Source: Ideonella sp. (GTDB taxonomy: Bacteria; Pseudomonadota; Gammaproteobacteria; Burkholderiales; Burkholderiaceae_C). From it: a stretch of DNA of 64,000 nt. Position numbers and translations under genes: made by a program. The notes beneath the pieces were generated by a model. The model had not been told where the DNA came from. It ran no database searches and saw nothing but the letters and a program-made list of their open reading frames with translations. Location: positions 372,001-436,000 of the forward strand of contig JABTUC010000001.1 in the NCBI GenBank assembly GCA_015075545.1. Reading direction: 5' to 3'. This document shows positions 44,079 to 51,889 of the stretch, in pieces. The number at the start of each line of letters is the position of its first letter. Positions within the stretch are counted from its first letter, which is position 1.

Positions 44079-44607
44079 GGCGCCCGCGGACGCGCAGCCG
44101 TTCAGCGCGGCAGGCGGCGGCGCCGTGCCGATTCCCTCGCACCTGGCGCGGTTCTGGCGGCGCTTCGTCGCTGTGGCCGGCCCAGTCGACGACACGCGCT
44201 TCTACGAGGCCTTCTCTTTCGGCGACAGCCCTGCCATGGCCGATGAACTGGCTGCGCTCGTGCTGCGAGGCACCAAGCGGGCCACCGCCGGCTCGCTCTG
44301 GTCCTTCGAGGCACATGGCAAGCGGCTTCCGGTGCCGGGGGATCTCAGCATCGTCACCGGCGGGTCGGGCGCACCGTTGTGCATCATCGAGACGCGCGCC
44401 GTCGACATCGTGCCGTTCGACGAAGTCGATGCCGGCTTCGCTGCCGCCGAAGGCGAAGGCGATGGCTCGCTGCCGTACTGGCGCGATGCCCATCGGCAAT
44501 ACTTCGCTCGCGAATGCGCCCGCGACGGGCGCGAGTTCAGCGGGCGCATGCCCGTTGTCTGCGAACGCTTCGATGTCGTCTACCAACCCGCAGCCCCGGT
44601 GCGCTGA
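44059..44607 (+). CDS. ASCH domain-containing protein
   Basis: 182 residues with the ASCH pattern of the YhfF-like subgroup: FSFGDSPAMADELAALVLRG, TKRATAGSLW, PGDLSIVTGGSGAPLCIIET and a C-terminal PVVCERFDVVY. ASCH proteins bind RNA or nucleosides, and some are ribonucleases or amidohydrolases; no precise role can be given. The conserved TKRAT lysine is present. The first 25 residues are a variable extension, and the true start may be later. It overlaps the preceding small membrane protein gene. Confidence 0.82.
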   Translation: MAPAPSEAPADAQPFSAAGGGAVPIPSHLARFWRRFVAVAGPVDDTRFYEAFSFGDSPAMADELAALVLRGTKRATAGSLWSFEAHGKRLPVPGDLSIVTGGSGAPLCIIETRAVDIVPFDEVDAGFAAAEGEGDGSLPYWRDAHRQYFARECARDGREFSGRMPVVCERFDVVYQPAAPVR

Positions 44608-44689
44608 CCGGCTTCGCTCCAGCAGGCCGAGGCGTCCGCCGTCGGGCGACGCGCATGCCGGCACGTGTTCGTCCGACTGAAGGCACGCC

Positions 44690-45280
44690 GTGCAACTCGT
44701 GCGGCCTGCCGCAGCCTACCTCGCGAGCTACCGGGCGGCGCTCGAGCGCGGCTGGTCGCCCGACAACCTGCGCGGCGCCGTGGCCACTGCCGAAGAGCTG
44801 GCGCGCATCGCCGCCGATGCGCCGGCGTTCATCGCCAGCCTCGAAGACCGCGAGGCGCGCGGCGCACCGATCGCGCTGCCCGACGGCTCGACGGCTCGGC
44901 GCATTCCGGGCTTCAGGCGCTGGATGTGGGACGGCGAGTTCTGCGGCAGCATCAGCCTGCGCTGGCAGCCCGGCACCGCCGAGCTGCCGCCGCACTGCCT
45001 CGGCCACATCGGCTATACGGTGGTGGCGTGGAAGCGGCGGCTGGGCTATGCCCGCTCCGCGCTGGCGCAACTGCTGCCCGAGGCCCGGGCCATCGGCCTG
45101 CCGTACGTCGAGATCACCACCGAGCCGCACAACCTGGCCTCGCAGCGGGTGATTCTCGCGAACGGCGGGGTGCTCGTCGGGCCGTTCACGACGCCGGCCT
45201 CGCTCGGCGGTGCGGCCGGCCTGCGCTATCGCGTTGCGCTGGCACCGCAACCCGCGGCGCCGAGCCACGCTGCCGGATGA
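44690..45280 (+). CDS. GNAT-family N-acetyltransferase
   Basis: 196 residues from a GTG at 44690. The acetyl-CoA-binding core is seen in GHIGYTVVAWKRRLGYARSA, followed by EITTEPHNLASQRVILANGG, a GNAT motif A and B arrangement. The N-terminal 60 residues are a helical extension seen in GNATs that act on small molecules. Acceptor unknown. Its stop overlaps the next start as ATGA, so it is coupled to the DUF167 gene. Confidence 0.85.
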   Translation: MQLVRPAAAYLASYRAALERGWSPDNLRGAVATAEELARIAADAPAFIASLEDREARGAPIALPDGSTARRIPGFRRWMWDGEFCGSISLRWQPGTAELPPHCLGHIGYTVVAWKRRLGYARSALAQLLPEARAIGLPYVEITTEPHNLASQRVILANGGVLVGPFTTPASLGGAAGLRYRVALAPQPAAPSHAAG

Positions 45281-45579
45281 AGGCGAAGACGCGCGGCTCT
45301 GGCGCCGCGCAGCCAGGCAGCGGCGCGCTCCTCATCACGGTCCACGCCAAGCCGCGCTCGCCGTTCAGCGCGTTGCAGCGCCAAAGCGACGGCACCTGGG
45401 TGGCGCGACTCGTCTCGCCGCCGGTCGAGGGCAAGGCCAACGCCGAACTGGTGGAGCTGGTGGCGCGGCAGTTCGGCTGCGCGAAGTCGGCAGTCACGGT
45501 GAAATCGGGGGCGTCGGGTCGCATCAAGCGGGTTCGGATCGCCGGCGTGGCGGTTGCGCCGGGCGAACGCGGCGCTTGA
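45277..45579 (+). CDS. DUF167 (YggU) family protein
   Basis: 100 residues. The family signature is plain in SPPVEGKANAELVELVARQF and GASGRIKRVRIAG. YggU-type proteins are small conserved proteins without a settled role. In most betaproteobacteria the gene lies with yggT; here it is coupled to a GNAT gene instead. The N-terminal 17 residues are low in complexity, and a later start is possible. Confidence 0.87.
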   Translation: MKAKTRGSGAAQPGSGALLITVHAKPRSPFSALQRQSDGTWVARLVSPPVEGKANAELVELVARQFGCAKSAVTVKSGASGRIKRVRIAGVAVAPGERGA

Positions 45580-45714
45580 GCTGTGGCCGCACCGGCCCAC
45601 CGCGCCGGCGGGCCCGGCGGGACGCAGACGCCCGGCGCATCGCCCTCGGGGCCAATGACCCTGCGTCGCGCCGCACGCTTGACCGCCGCGCTCCGGCCCG
45701 ACAGCATCGGCACC

Positions 45715-46326
45715 ATGGATCTCCACACTTGGCTGATTTACCTGCTGGCCGCCACGGGCCTGTCGCTGTCGCCAGGCCCTAACGGGCTGCTCGCGCTGAC
45801 GCACGGGGCGCTGCACGGGCGGCGCAAGGCGCTGTACACGGTGGCCGGCGGCGCCTGCGGTTTCGTGATCGTGATCGCGCTGTCGATGTTCGGCATCGGC
45901 GCGCTGCTGCAGGCGTCGCTCGGCTGGCTCACGGTGATGAAGTGGGTCGGTGGCCTGTACCTGGTGTGGCTGGGCATTCAGGTGTGGCGTTCGCCGCCGA
46001 TCGGCGTGCCGGCGCACGGCGCGGCCGCACCGCGGGCGCCCTGGTCGCTGTTTCGCCAAGGCGCGCTGTCGGCGCTCACCAACCCGAAGGGGCTGCTGTT
46101 CTTCGCCGCGTTCCTGCCGCAGTTCATCGACCCGCATCGCAGCCTGTGGCTGCAGTTCGTCATCATGGCAGCGACCTTCGCGCTGATCGAGATCGCCACC
46201 GAACTGTTCATCGCCAGCATGGCGCACCGCATCAGCCCGTGGCTGCAGCGCGTGGGCAAGCGCTTCAACCAGGCCTGCGGCGGCGTGTTCGTCGCCATCG
46301 GCGCGGCGCTGCCGCTGCGCGGCTGA
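45715..46326 (+). CDS. LysE/RhtB-family amino acid exporter
   Basis: 203 residues with five or six membrane helices. The family hallmark SLSPGPNGLLALTHGALHGRR lies near residue 18, and GALSALTNPKGLLFFAAFLP follows in the middle. Such proteins export amino acids or homoserine lactones. The ATG at 45715 is chosen because it starts at the first helix; the frame is open upstream. It converges with the DUF72 gene. Confidence 0.9.
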   Translation: MDLHTWLIYLLAATGLSLSPGPNGLLALTHGALHGRRKALYTVAGGACGFVIVIALSMFGIGALLQASLGWLTVMKWVGGLYLVWLGIQVWRSPPIGVPAHGAAAPRAPWSLFRQGALSALTNPKGLLFFAAFLPQFIDPHRSLWLQFVIMAATFALIEIATELFIASMAHRISPWLQRVGKRFNQACGGVFVAIGAALPLRG

Positions 46327-46348
46327 CGCCCTGGGGCGAAATGGCGCT

Positions 46349-47155
46349 TCAGGCCCCGCGCAACCGTTCGATCAGCGCCATCGCGGCAGCGGGCGCCTTC
46401 TCCTTGTCGGCGCTGATGAAGAACAGGAACACGTCGCGCGGCGCTGCCGGCGCCCGCGGCGCTTCGATGCGCGGCAGCGCCGCCGGCTCGCCGCCGTCGC
46501 GCCAGGCGCGCACGCAGTCCACCAGTTGGGCCAGCGCCTGCGGCGCGATGCCATCGGGCAGCGACCTGTCGGCGCGCATCGTGCGCACATAGACGAAATC
46601 GCCGCTCAGGTCGGCGAACGACGGATAGTCGGTCGAGTCGGTGAACACGGTGGCCACGCGGTGCCGGCGCGCGAGCGCGAGGTAAGCGGGGCTCTTGAAG
46701 CTCTCGTGCCGCACCTCGACCGCGTGGCGCAGCGGCACGCCGGCCACCGCCGGAGGCAACTGCTGCAGGAAGGCCGCGAAGTCGTCGGCATCGAAGCGCT
46801 TGGTCGGCGCAAACTGCCAGACGATCGGCCCGAGCTTGGGCCCCAACTCGGCGATGCCGCTGCCGACGAAACGCGCGATCGAGTCGCCCGCCTCGGCCAG
46901 CACGCGGCGGTTGGTGGCATAGCGCGTGGCCTTGAGCGTGAAGACGAAGCCCTCGGGCGTCTGCTCGCGCCACTTGGCGAAGGTGGCCGGGCTCTGCAGG
47001 CTGTAGTAGGTGCCGTTGACCTCGATCGCGGTGAGGCGGCGGCTCGCGTACTCGAGCTCGCGCGCGACCGGCCAACCCGCCGGATAGAAGTTGTTGCGCC
47101 ACGGCTCGAAGGTCCAGCCGCCGACGCCGACGCGGATGGTTGCGCTGGCGCTCAT
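46349..47155 (-). CDS. DUF72 (YecE-like) family protein
   Basis: 268 residues from the ATG at 47155. DUF72 features: RVGVGGWTFEPWRNNFYPAG at the start, EVNGTYYSLQSPATFAKW, FTLKATRYATNRR, and VEVRHESF further on. A TIM-barrel-like fold is expected. Function unknown; it is widespread and often encoded singly. Upstream ATGs exist but lie outside family homology. It converges with the LysE-type gene. Confidence 0.9.
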   Translation of the reverse strand: MSASATIRVGVGGWTFEPWRNNFYPAGWPVARELEYASRRLTAIEVNGTYYSLQSPATFAKWREQTPEGFVFTLKATRYATNRRVLAEAGDSIARFVGSGIAELGPKLGPIVWQFAPTKRFDADDFAAFLQQLPPAVAGVPLRHAVEVRHESFKSPAYLALARRHRVATVFTDSTDYPSFADLSGDFVYVRTMRADRSLPDGIAPQALAQLVDCVRAWRDGGEPAALPRIEAPRAPAAPRDVFLFFISADKEKAPAAAMALIERLRGA

Positions 47156-47310
47156 CGCCTGCATCCTAACCAGCGCGCGGCTGCCCGCTGCGGCCTGCAA
47201 CATCGTGATGCACACCGCGCTGGTGCGCTGCGGGGAGCGGCCCGAGAATCACCGGGTGCCGGTGTGCCCGACGCCGGCGCTACGATAGGTTGTCGACGAG
47301 GAACATCACG

Positions 47311-47598
47311 ATGCGGATCGCCAGACTCCTGCTTGCCGGCATGGCACTGATGGCGTGGTGCTGGCCTGCGGGCGCGGGCGTCACCGAGACGGTCAACCGC
47401 GCAGCCTCCAGCGCCTCGTCGGTCGCCCACAAGGCCGAGCGCGCCGTCAAGCGCGGAGTCGACGCGGGGATCTCAGGCGTCGAGCGCGGCACCAAGGCAG
47501 CGGGGCGTGCCGTGAACGCCGGCGCCAAGAAGATCGGCATCCCCACGGGCGCCTCGGCACCGGCCGAACCGCCGCGCGGCGACATGCCGCGACGCTGA
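47311..47598 (+). CDS. Small exported protein with amphipathic helices
   Basis: 95 residues from the ATG at 47311, with GAGGA nine bases upstream. Residues 1-25 are a signal peptide ending near AGAGV. The mature part is Ala/Lys/Arg-rich and helical, with repeated heptad-like patterns, and has a proline-rich end. No family is recognised. A TACGAT -10-like element lies 24 bases before the start. Confidence 0.65.
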   Translation: MRIARLLLAGMALMAWCWPAGAGVTETVNRAASSASSVAHKAERAVKRGVDAGISGVERGTKAAGRAVNAGAKKIGIPTGASAPAEPPRGDMPRR

Positions 47599-47710
47599 AG
47601 CTCGCACGGACGCGGCAAGGCATCACGCGCCTGGGCGGCACGCGAGCGCGGGCAGGCTCAGCGCGGCGTCTAAGATGCCGCATGCGGCAACGCGGCCTTC
47701 GAGCGAGCGA

Positions 47711-48115
47711 GTGAGCGAACCCCGATACACGGCCGGCTGCCTGTGCGGCGGCGTCAAGCTGGCGCTGAGCGCCGAGCCCGGTCCGATCCAGATCTGTCAC
47801 TGCGCGATGTGCCGCAAGGCGCAAGGCGGCGCGTTCGCCACCCACGCCTCGATGCCGGCGAGCGCGCTCGATGTCGTCGAGGGTGCCGAGCTGCTGGCCG
47901 CCTACGAGTCGTCGCCCGGCGTGCACCGCATGTTCTGCAAGCGCTGCGGCTCGCCGCTGTTCAGCACCAACGCCGAGGAGCCCGATGTGGTGCGCATCCG
48001 CGTGGGCATCGTCGACGGTGCCCTGCGCACGCGGCCGAGCGCGCACTATTACGTCGGACAGATGGCCAACTGGTGGCGCATCGACGACCACCTGCTGCGC
48101 TTCGAGACCGAGTAG
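47711..48115 (+). CDS. GFA/CENP-V family zinc protein
   Basis: 134 residues from a GTG at 47711, giving SEPRYTAGCLCGGVKLAL as in relatives. The zinc-binding cysteines are in CLCGG, CHCAMCRK and FCKRCGSPLF. Members include glutathione-dependent formaldehyde-activating enzyme, but most members have no known activity and the name should be used with care. An in-frame ATG at 47675 would add twelve residues of unconserved sequence. Confidence 0.87.
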   Translation: MSEPRYTAGCLCGGVKLALSAEPGPIQICHCAMCRKAQGGAFATHASMPASALDVVEGAELLAAYESSPGVHRMFCKRCGSPLFSTNAEEPDVVRIRVGIVDGALRTRPSAHYYVGQMANWWRIDDHLLRFETE

Positions 48116-48199
48116 GCGCTGGCAAGCCGCCGGCGGCGCCGCCCACGCGCGCGCCGCGCGGCGCGCACAATCGGCCGCTCGTCACCCGAGGAGCCGTGC

Positions 48200-48607
48200 A
48201 TGCTCGACCTGCCCACTTTGCAGAAGCTCATCGATCCGCTGTTCCCGGGCTTGATCGGCCTACGCCTGCGCGAGCTGGCCCCCGAACGCGTGCTGGCCGA
48301 GCTGACCGTGCGTCCCGACCTGTGCACGGCCGACGGCACGATACACGGCGGCGCGATCATGGCGTTCGCCGACACGCTCGGCGCCGTGGGTACCGTGATC
48401 AACATGCCCGCAGGCAAGCGCACCACCACCACCGATTCGAGCACCAAGTTCATCGCGGGCGCACGCGTCGACACCGTGGTCACCGGCGAATGCATCGCGC
48501 TGCACCGCGGCCGCACGACGCAGGTGTGGCAGACCTCGGTGCGCAACGCCGAGGGCAAGCTGTGCGCGGTGGTGACGCAGACGCAACTGGTGATGGACGC
48601 GGGTTGA
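48200..48607 (+). CDS. PaaI-type hotdog-fold thioesterase
   Basis: 135 residues. The PaaI family signature HGGAIMAFADTLGAVGT is intact, with the catalytic aspartate in FADT, and TTDSSTKFIAGARVD follows. It probably hydrolyses aryl- or short acyl-CoA thioesters in the cytoplasm. GAGGAG lies before the ATG at 48200. The gene sits 25 bases before a Nudix gene and may be cotranscribed with it. Confidence 0.9.
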   Translation: MLDLPTLQKLIDPLFPGLIGLRLRELAPERVLAELTVRPDLCTADGTIHGGAIMAFADTLGAVGTVINMPAGKRTTTTDSSTKFIAGARVDTVVTGECIALHRGRTTQVWQTSVRNAEGKLCAVVTQTQLVMDAG

Positions 48608-48632
48608 AGGCGGCATCCGCCAGGACTCCTCG

Positions 48633-49499
48633 ATGATCGAGTGGCCGGCCATCGCTGCGGCGCGCGCGCACGACGCCGCTGCGCGCGCGCCGTTTCGGGT
48701 GACCCAGCCGGCGGCGCCGGCGCTGGCGGTGGGCTCGGTGGCGCGCACGCACTTGCGCGCGCTGGCGCGCTGGCCCCAATGGCTGCACGCCGACGAGCAC
48801 GGCGTCACGCTGCATTGCGCGCCCGGCGAACGCGCCGCTGCGTTGGCGACGATGCACGAGGTGCTGCGCCGCGACGGCCTGATCGTCGCCTGGCGCGACG
48901 AGGCGTTTCCGCTGTTCACCGTCGACGGTCGGGACACCGGCGTGCTGATCGAGCGCGCGGCCGCGCGCTTCTGGGGTTCGCTGACGCTCGGCGCGCACTG
49001 CAACGGCTACGTCGCCGGAGCCGACGGCCGGCCGGCGCAACTGTGGATCGCGCGCCGCTCGTTGACCAAGGCCACCGACCCCGGCAAGCTCGACAACCTG
49101 GTGGGCGGCGGCGTGCCGGCTGGCCAGTCGCCACGCGACACCGTGATCCGCGAGGCGTGGGAGGAGGCGGGGCTCGAGCCGTCGCAGTTGCGCACGCTGG
49201 CGCGCGGTCGCGTGATCGAGCTGCTGCGCGACATCCCCGAAGGCCTGCAGCGCGAGTGGATCCACGTCTACGACCTCGCGCTGCCGGCCGGCTTGGCGCC
49301 GCGCAATCAGGACGGCGAAGTCGCCGAACTCGTGCTGCACCCGCTGCCGCACGCGCTCGCGCTGGCCACCGGCAACGAGATGACGGTCGATGCCTCGCTG
49401 GTGACGCTGGATTTCGCGCTGCGCCACCGCCTGCTCGACGACGCCGCGGCGCTGGCCGCGGCGACGGCGCCGCTGTTTCGCGCAGCGTCGGCCGCCTGA
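48633..49499 (+). CDS. Nudix hydrolase with N-terminal DUF4743 domain
   Basis: 288 residues. The N-terminal half (1-125) matches the DUF4743 domain of thiamine pyrophosphokinase-associated Nudix proteins. The Nudix box is GGGVPAGQSPRDTVIREAWE followed by EAGL: the REAWEEAGL half is canonical, while the upstream glutamate is Q. In this subfamily that position is often not glutamate. Yeast relatives hydrolyse oxidised or damaged thiamine diphosphate. The physiological substrate here is unknown. Confidence 0.88.
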   Translation: MIEWPAIAAARAHDAAARAPFRVTQPAAPALAVGSVARTHLRALARWPQWLHADEHGVTLHCAPGERAAALATMHEVLRRDGLIVAWRDEAFPLFTVDGRDTGVLIERAAARFWGSLTLGAHCNGYVAGADGRPAQLWIARRSLTKATDPGKLDNLVGGGVPAGQSPRDTVIREAWEEAGLEPSQLRTLARGRVIELLRDIPEGLQREWIHVYDLALPAGLAPRNQDGEVAELVLHPLPHALALATGNEMTVDASLVTLDFALRHRLLDDAAALAAATAPLFRAASAA

Positions 49500-49515
49500 G
49501 CCGCCGGCGCAGGCG

Positions 49516-51768
49516 TCACGCCACCAGCAGGTAGCGCGTGCTCGGGCCCTTGCCGGTCTGCTGCAGCAAGCCGCGTTCGGCCAGCATCGCCAGGTGCTTC
49601 GACGCGGTGGCCGGGCTGACGCCGCACACCTGCGCGTAGCCGCTCTTGCTGATCGCGCCGTCGTGCAGCAGCCGTTGCACGAGCGCCAGCCGCCGCACAT
49701 CGTCGAGCAGGTCTTCGCTGTGCGGCCGCCAGCGGGCCGCCAGCAACTGCTCGCGCCCCTGCTCGCGATCGAAGGTGTCGCGCAGGCGACTCACCTCGGC
49801 GGCGAACTGCTCGCCCAGGCCGTGGCGCCGCATCAGCAGTTGCGCCGCCTCGCGCTCCTTGACCGCGATCGCCAGGTAGGCCTGGGCGATTGCCAGCCGA
49901 GCACGCACGTGCGCCTCGGGCGGCATCGGCAGCGTCAACACCGCGCGCTGACGCTCGATCTCGGTGGATTCGGCGAAGTGCACCGCAGACTCTTCGGGAA
50001 CCAGGCGATCCTTGTCGCGCTCGTCGAGCTGGCCCAACAGCTCGCTCTTCAGCTTGCGCACTTGCTCGTGCATGGCCGGGCTGCTCTCGGCCATCGGTGC
50101 GGCGAGCACCGCCTCGACGTGACCGTCGCCCTGCTGCTCGTCGCGAGGATCGTGCTCGGCCTGGAAGCGCTTGTAGTGAGCTTCGGCCAGGTTGAAGTGC
50201 GCGCGCGTGGCTTCCAGGCGCAGGCCGCTGGCCAGGCTGGTGCGCAGCGCGTGGCGATACTGCTCGATGGCGAGGTCGAGCCGCCCCTGCAGATAGTAGG
50301 TCGCGCCGAGGTTGACGTGCGTGCCGGCGACGATCTGCGGTTCGACCTCCTGGCGACCGGCCACCTCGAGGACGCGCTGCGCGTACTCGATGGCGCGCTC
50401 GAAGCGCTGCAGCTCGGCGTAGATCGAGCTGAGGTTGAGCCAAGTGGCGAGCACCGAGCGGCGGTCGCCGAGGCGCTCGAAGATGTTCAGCGCGCGCTGC
50501 TTGTGCTGCAGCGCATCGCTCAACTGCCCCGAGCGCCGGGCCAGCTCGCCCCACGACTGCGCGAGCATGCCGGCGATCTCGTCGGGTACCTCGAAGTCCC
50601 CGGCGATCGCCTGCGCGCGCTCGAGCACGGTCTTCGCGCGCGGGTCGTTGCGCTGCAGGTACAGCCAGGCCAGGCGCGTCAGCGTCGTGAGGTAGGCCTC
50701 GATCGCGCGGCGATCCGATTGCTGCGGGTCGGCCTGCTGCAGGCACTGCGCACTGTCTTCGTAGCAGGCGAACGCGCGGTCGGCGTCGCGCGTTTCGTGG
50801 AATGCGCCGAGTGCGCCGTAGGCGATGCCCATCAGCAGCTTGTCGTGCGCCGCCACCGCCGCCCGCAACGCGGCTTCGCTGGCTTGCAGCGTGCGGTCGG
50901 TCAGGCCGCGCGTGCGCGCCAGGCTCGCCCGCGCCAGCTCCAGCTCGACCCGCTCGCGCGCGCTCAGCGCTGCGGCGGCGAGGCGCTCGACCAGCGCATC
51001 GGTTTCCGGATGGTTGGCCGGCTGCAGCGCGTCGACCTGCAGCGCGCGAATGAAGCCACGGGCGTCGGCCGACGCGAGGCCATGCCACAGCGCCGCCCCG
51101 ATGTCGTGCTGCGCGAGCGCACGCTCGGCCTGCCGCCGATGCCACGCCTGTTGCTGCGCCGGGGCGTGCAGTGACAGTCGCGGCGCCATCTCGGCCTGCA
51201 ACCAGCGGCGCAGCGCGAACCGCGCCGGCACGCCGATCGGCTCGCGCACCATCAGCTCGGCCAGCGCGCGCCGGGCGCGGTCGAGGTGGCGATAGAACGT
51301 GCTCGCTCCCACGCCCCAAAGCCCGCACAGATTCTCGATCGGCGGCTCGTCGGCGCGCCGCCGGTAGCGATCGCGGAACTCCGGCACCGCCAGCGCGCCG
51401 CAGTAGCAGGCGGCGGCGAGCATCGGGCGCCAGGCGGTGAGGTCGAGCCAGGCCTTGCGATCGATGCCTTCGAAGCTGGCGGCGCGGTCGGGCCGCAGCT
51501 GCGTCAGGGCCCAGCGCAGCATCAGCTCGGCTGCCAGTGCCAGCGGCTGCTCGACCTCGAGCGCGTCGCCCAGCGTACCGTGCAGCAGACCCCGGTATCG
51601 GTGCATCAGCCAGCGCGCGGCGCGCGGCCGCTGGCGCACCAGCTGGTCGAGCGTGCCGGAGCGCTGCGCTGCCAACGCGGCATCGATCAGCACCTCGGCC
51701 AGCGCCACGGCGCGATCGGCTGCCGAGCGGCGGCGCGCTCGGTTGCCGTGTGCGGTGGTCTCTGGCAT
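49516..51768 (-). CDS. Large TPR-repeat protein with N-terminal helix-turn-helix and C-terminal winged-helix domain
   Basis: About 750 residues from the ATG at 51768. Residues 145-185 include IENLCGLWGVGASTFYRHLD, a helix-turn-helix-like segment. A long helical region with tetratricopeptide-like repeats occupies roughly 300-580, for example AIEYAQRVLEVAGRQ and LNLSSIYAELQRFERAIEYA. The last 60 residues form an ArsR/MarR-type winged helix (SPATASKHLAMLAERGLLQQ). The layout resembles signal-sensing regulators that bind peptides or partner proteins through TPRs. It is divergent from a clostripain-like peptidase gene 121 bases away, which suggests a functional pair. The family is not one I can name. 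Confidence 0.75.
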   Translation of the reverse strand: MPETTAHGNRARRRSAADRAVALAEVLIDAALAAQRSGTLDQLVRQRPRAARWLMHRYRGLLHGTLGDALEVEQPLALAAELMLRWALTQLRPDRAASFEGIDRKAWLDLTAWRPMLAAACYCGALAVPEFRDRYRRRADEPPIENLCGLWGVGASTFYRHLDRARRALAELMVREPIGVPARFALRRWLQAEMAPRLSLHAPAQQQAWHRRQAERALAQHDIGAALWHGLASADARGFIRALQVDALQPANHPETDALVERLAAAALSARERVELELARASLARTRGLTDRTLQASEAALRAAVAAHDKLLMGIAYGALGAFHETRDADRAFACYEDSAQCLQQADPQQSDRRAIEAYLTTLTRLAWLYLQRNDPRAKTVLERAQAIAGDFEVPDEIAGMLAQSWGELARRSGQLSDALQHKQRALNIFERLGDRRSVLATWLNLSSIYAELQRFERAIEYAQRVLEVAGRQEVEPQIVAGTHVNLGATYYLQGRLDLAIEQYRHALRTSLASGLRLEATRAHFNLAEAHYKRFQAEHDPRDEQQGDGHVEAVLAAPMAESSPAMHEQVRKLKSELLGQLDERDKDRLVPEESAVHFAESTEIERQRAVLTLPMPPEAHVRARLAIAQAYLAIAVKEREAAQLLMRRHGLGEQFAAEVSRLRDTFDREQGREQLLAARWRPHSEDLLDDVRRLALVQRLLHDGAISKSGYAQVCGVSPATASKHLAMLAERGLLQQTGKGPSTRYLLVA

Positions 51769-51889
51769 GGTCGCGGCTGCGAAGCGACGCGCGGCGATGC
51801 ACGGCCGTCTCGAATTGGGGATTGTGCCGTGCGGCGCCCGCATGCTTTGATGCGCCGCCTCGCGCTCGGGGCGTGACCAGGGAGCCTCG